The notes beneath the pieces were generated by a model. It saw nothing but the letters and a program-made list of their open reading frames with translations. It made no database searches and was not told where the DNA came from. From NCBI GenBank assembly GCA_029433415.1, contig JAQTIA010000003.1, positions 1,206,501-1,270,500 of the forward strand: DNA of 64,000 nucleotides. The letters are read 5' to 3'. The stretch comes from Acetobacteraceae bacterium ESL0709 (GTDB taxonomy: Bacteria; Pseudomonadota; Alphaproteobacteria; Acetobacterales; Acetobacteraceae). Of the stretch, positions 63,868 through 64,000 are shown piece by piece (within the stretch, counting starts at the first letter, position 1; the number at the start of each line of letters is the position of its first letter). Made by a program: the position numbers and the translations under genes.

Positions 63868-64000
63868 ATGATCGTCCTTCCTTTCTCCAAACCTGCAGGG
63901 TTAAGGCTGGCAGGCCTGCTTTGCGCCTTTGGTTCCGTAATTACCCTCTCAGCTTGTCAGCATCGTACAGCCAACCAGACCGTTACAGACTGGACTCATG
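63868..64000 (+). CDS. Lipoprotein, N-terminal part only
   Basis: The frame opens at ATG 63868 and runs off the window. The visible 44 residues are a lipoprotein signal: MIVLPFSKPAGLRLAGLLCAF, then ITLSAC with the lipobox Cys at residue 30, followed by QHRTANQTVTDW. Nothing can be said about the mature function. Confidence 0.6.
   Translation, partial: MIVLPFSKPAGLRLAGLLCAFGSVITLSACQHRTANQTVTDWTH

Overview
The window looks like chromosomal DNA of an acetic acid bacterium (family Acetobacteraceae, Alphaproteobacteria). The evidence is the mid-range base composition, a membrane-bound FAD/triheme-cytochrome dehydrogenase of the sorbitol/gluconate oxidation type, a diderm envelope gene set (TonB/ExbBD, TonB-dependent receptor, many signal peptides) and alphaproteobacterial versions of GyrA, RecA and RF2. 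The genus is my inference and cannot be fixed from the window alone. Most of the DNA is dense, operon-organised core genome with a few accessory or decayed spots.

Layout. 1-5 kb: proB (cut by the window edge), then a three-gene periplasmic FAD dehydrogenase (small, flavin and cytochrome c subunits), followed by a decayed IS5-type transposase. 6-10 kb: a class A penicillin-binding protein and prfB, which keeps the programmed +1 frameshift. 10-14 kb: tonB-exbB-exbD-exbD plus a TPR protein, an energy-coupling operon. 14-20 kb: a large MscS-type channel, YqaE/Pmp3, YciI, and metQNI behind a leader that can fold into nested helices. 20-24 kb: nagA (TTG start), an exported 653-residue protein of unknown function with an AT-rich upstream region, and tRNA-Lys. 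24-34 kb: cyclophilin, coaD, gyrA, pabB-pabC, oligopeptidase B, rpmJ and small exported proteins.

33.5-39 kb is a Fur-controlled haem module: a TonB-dependent receptor, divergent from hmuT-hmuU-hmuV and an IsdG-like haem-degrading monooxygenase, with a double Fur box between them. The tonB/exb operon at 10 kb is the likely energy source. 39-44.7 kb: a GT32 glycosyltransferase, a small ORF carrying a 12-bp perfect hairpin, priA, a XerC-type recombinase and a periplasmic retropepsin-like protein. 44.7-49.3 kb is the most unusual stretch: a signal-peptide-bearing catalase followed on the same strand by three exported ankyrin-repeat proteins that share a cysteine pair at identical spacing, with a GIY-YIG gene between two of them.

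49.5-51.7 kb: tRNA-Asp and queE-queC-queD (queuosine precursor). 51.8-55.7 kb: a polyol-dehydrogenase pseudogene with two in-frame amber codons, a membrane-anchored Mrr-type nuclease-like protein, a LysR regulator and a small unknown protein. 55.8-58.9 kb: a dsbA-like gene, folP, a folB-folK fusion and folE in one overlapping operon; FolE's product feeds both folate and the queuosine genes nearby. 59-64 kb: a divergent gamma-glutamyltransferase-like lipoprotein, recA, an unknown di-iron ferritin-like protein, a ClpP paralogue with an acidic N-terminal extension, and the start of a lipoprotein gene.

All family assignments come from reading motifs by eye. No database search was run.
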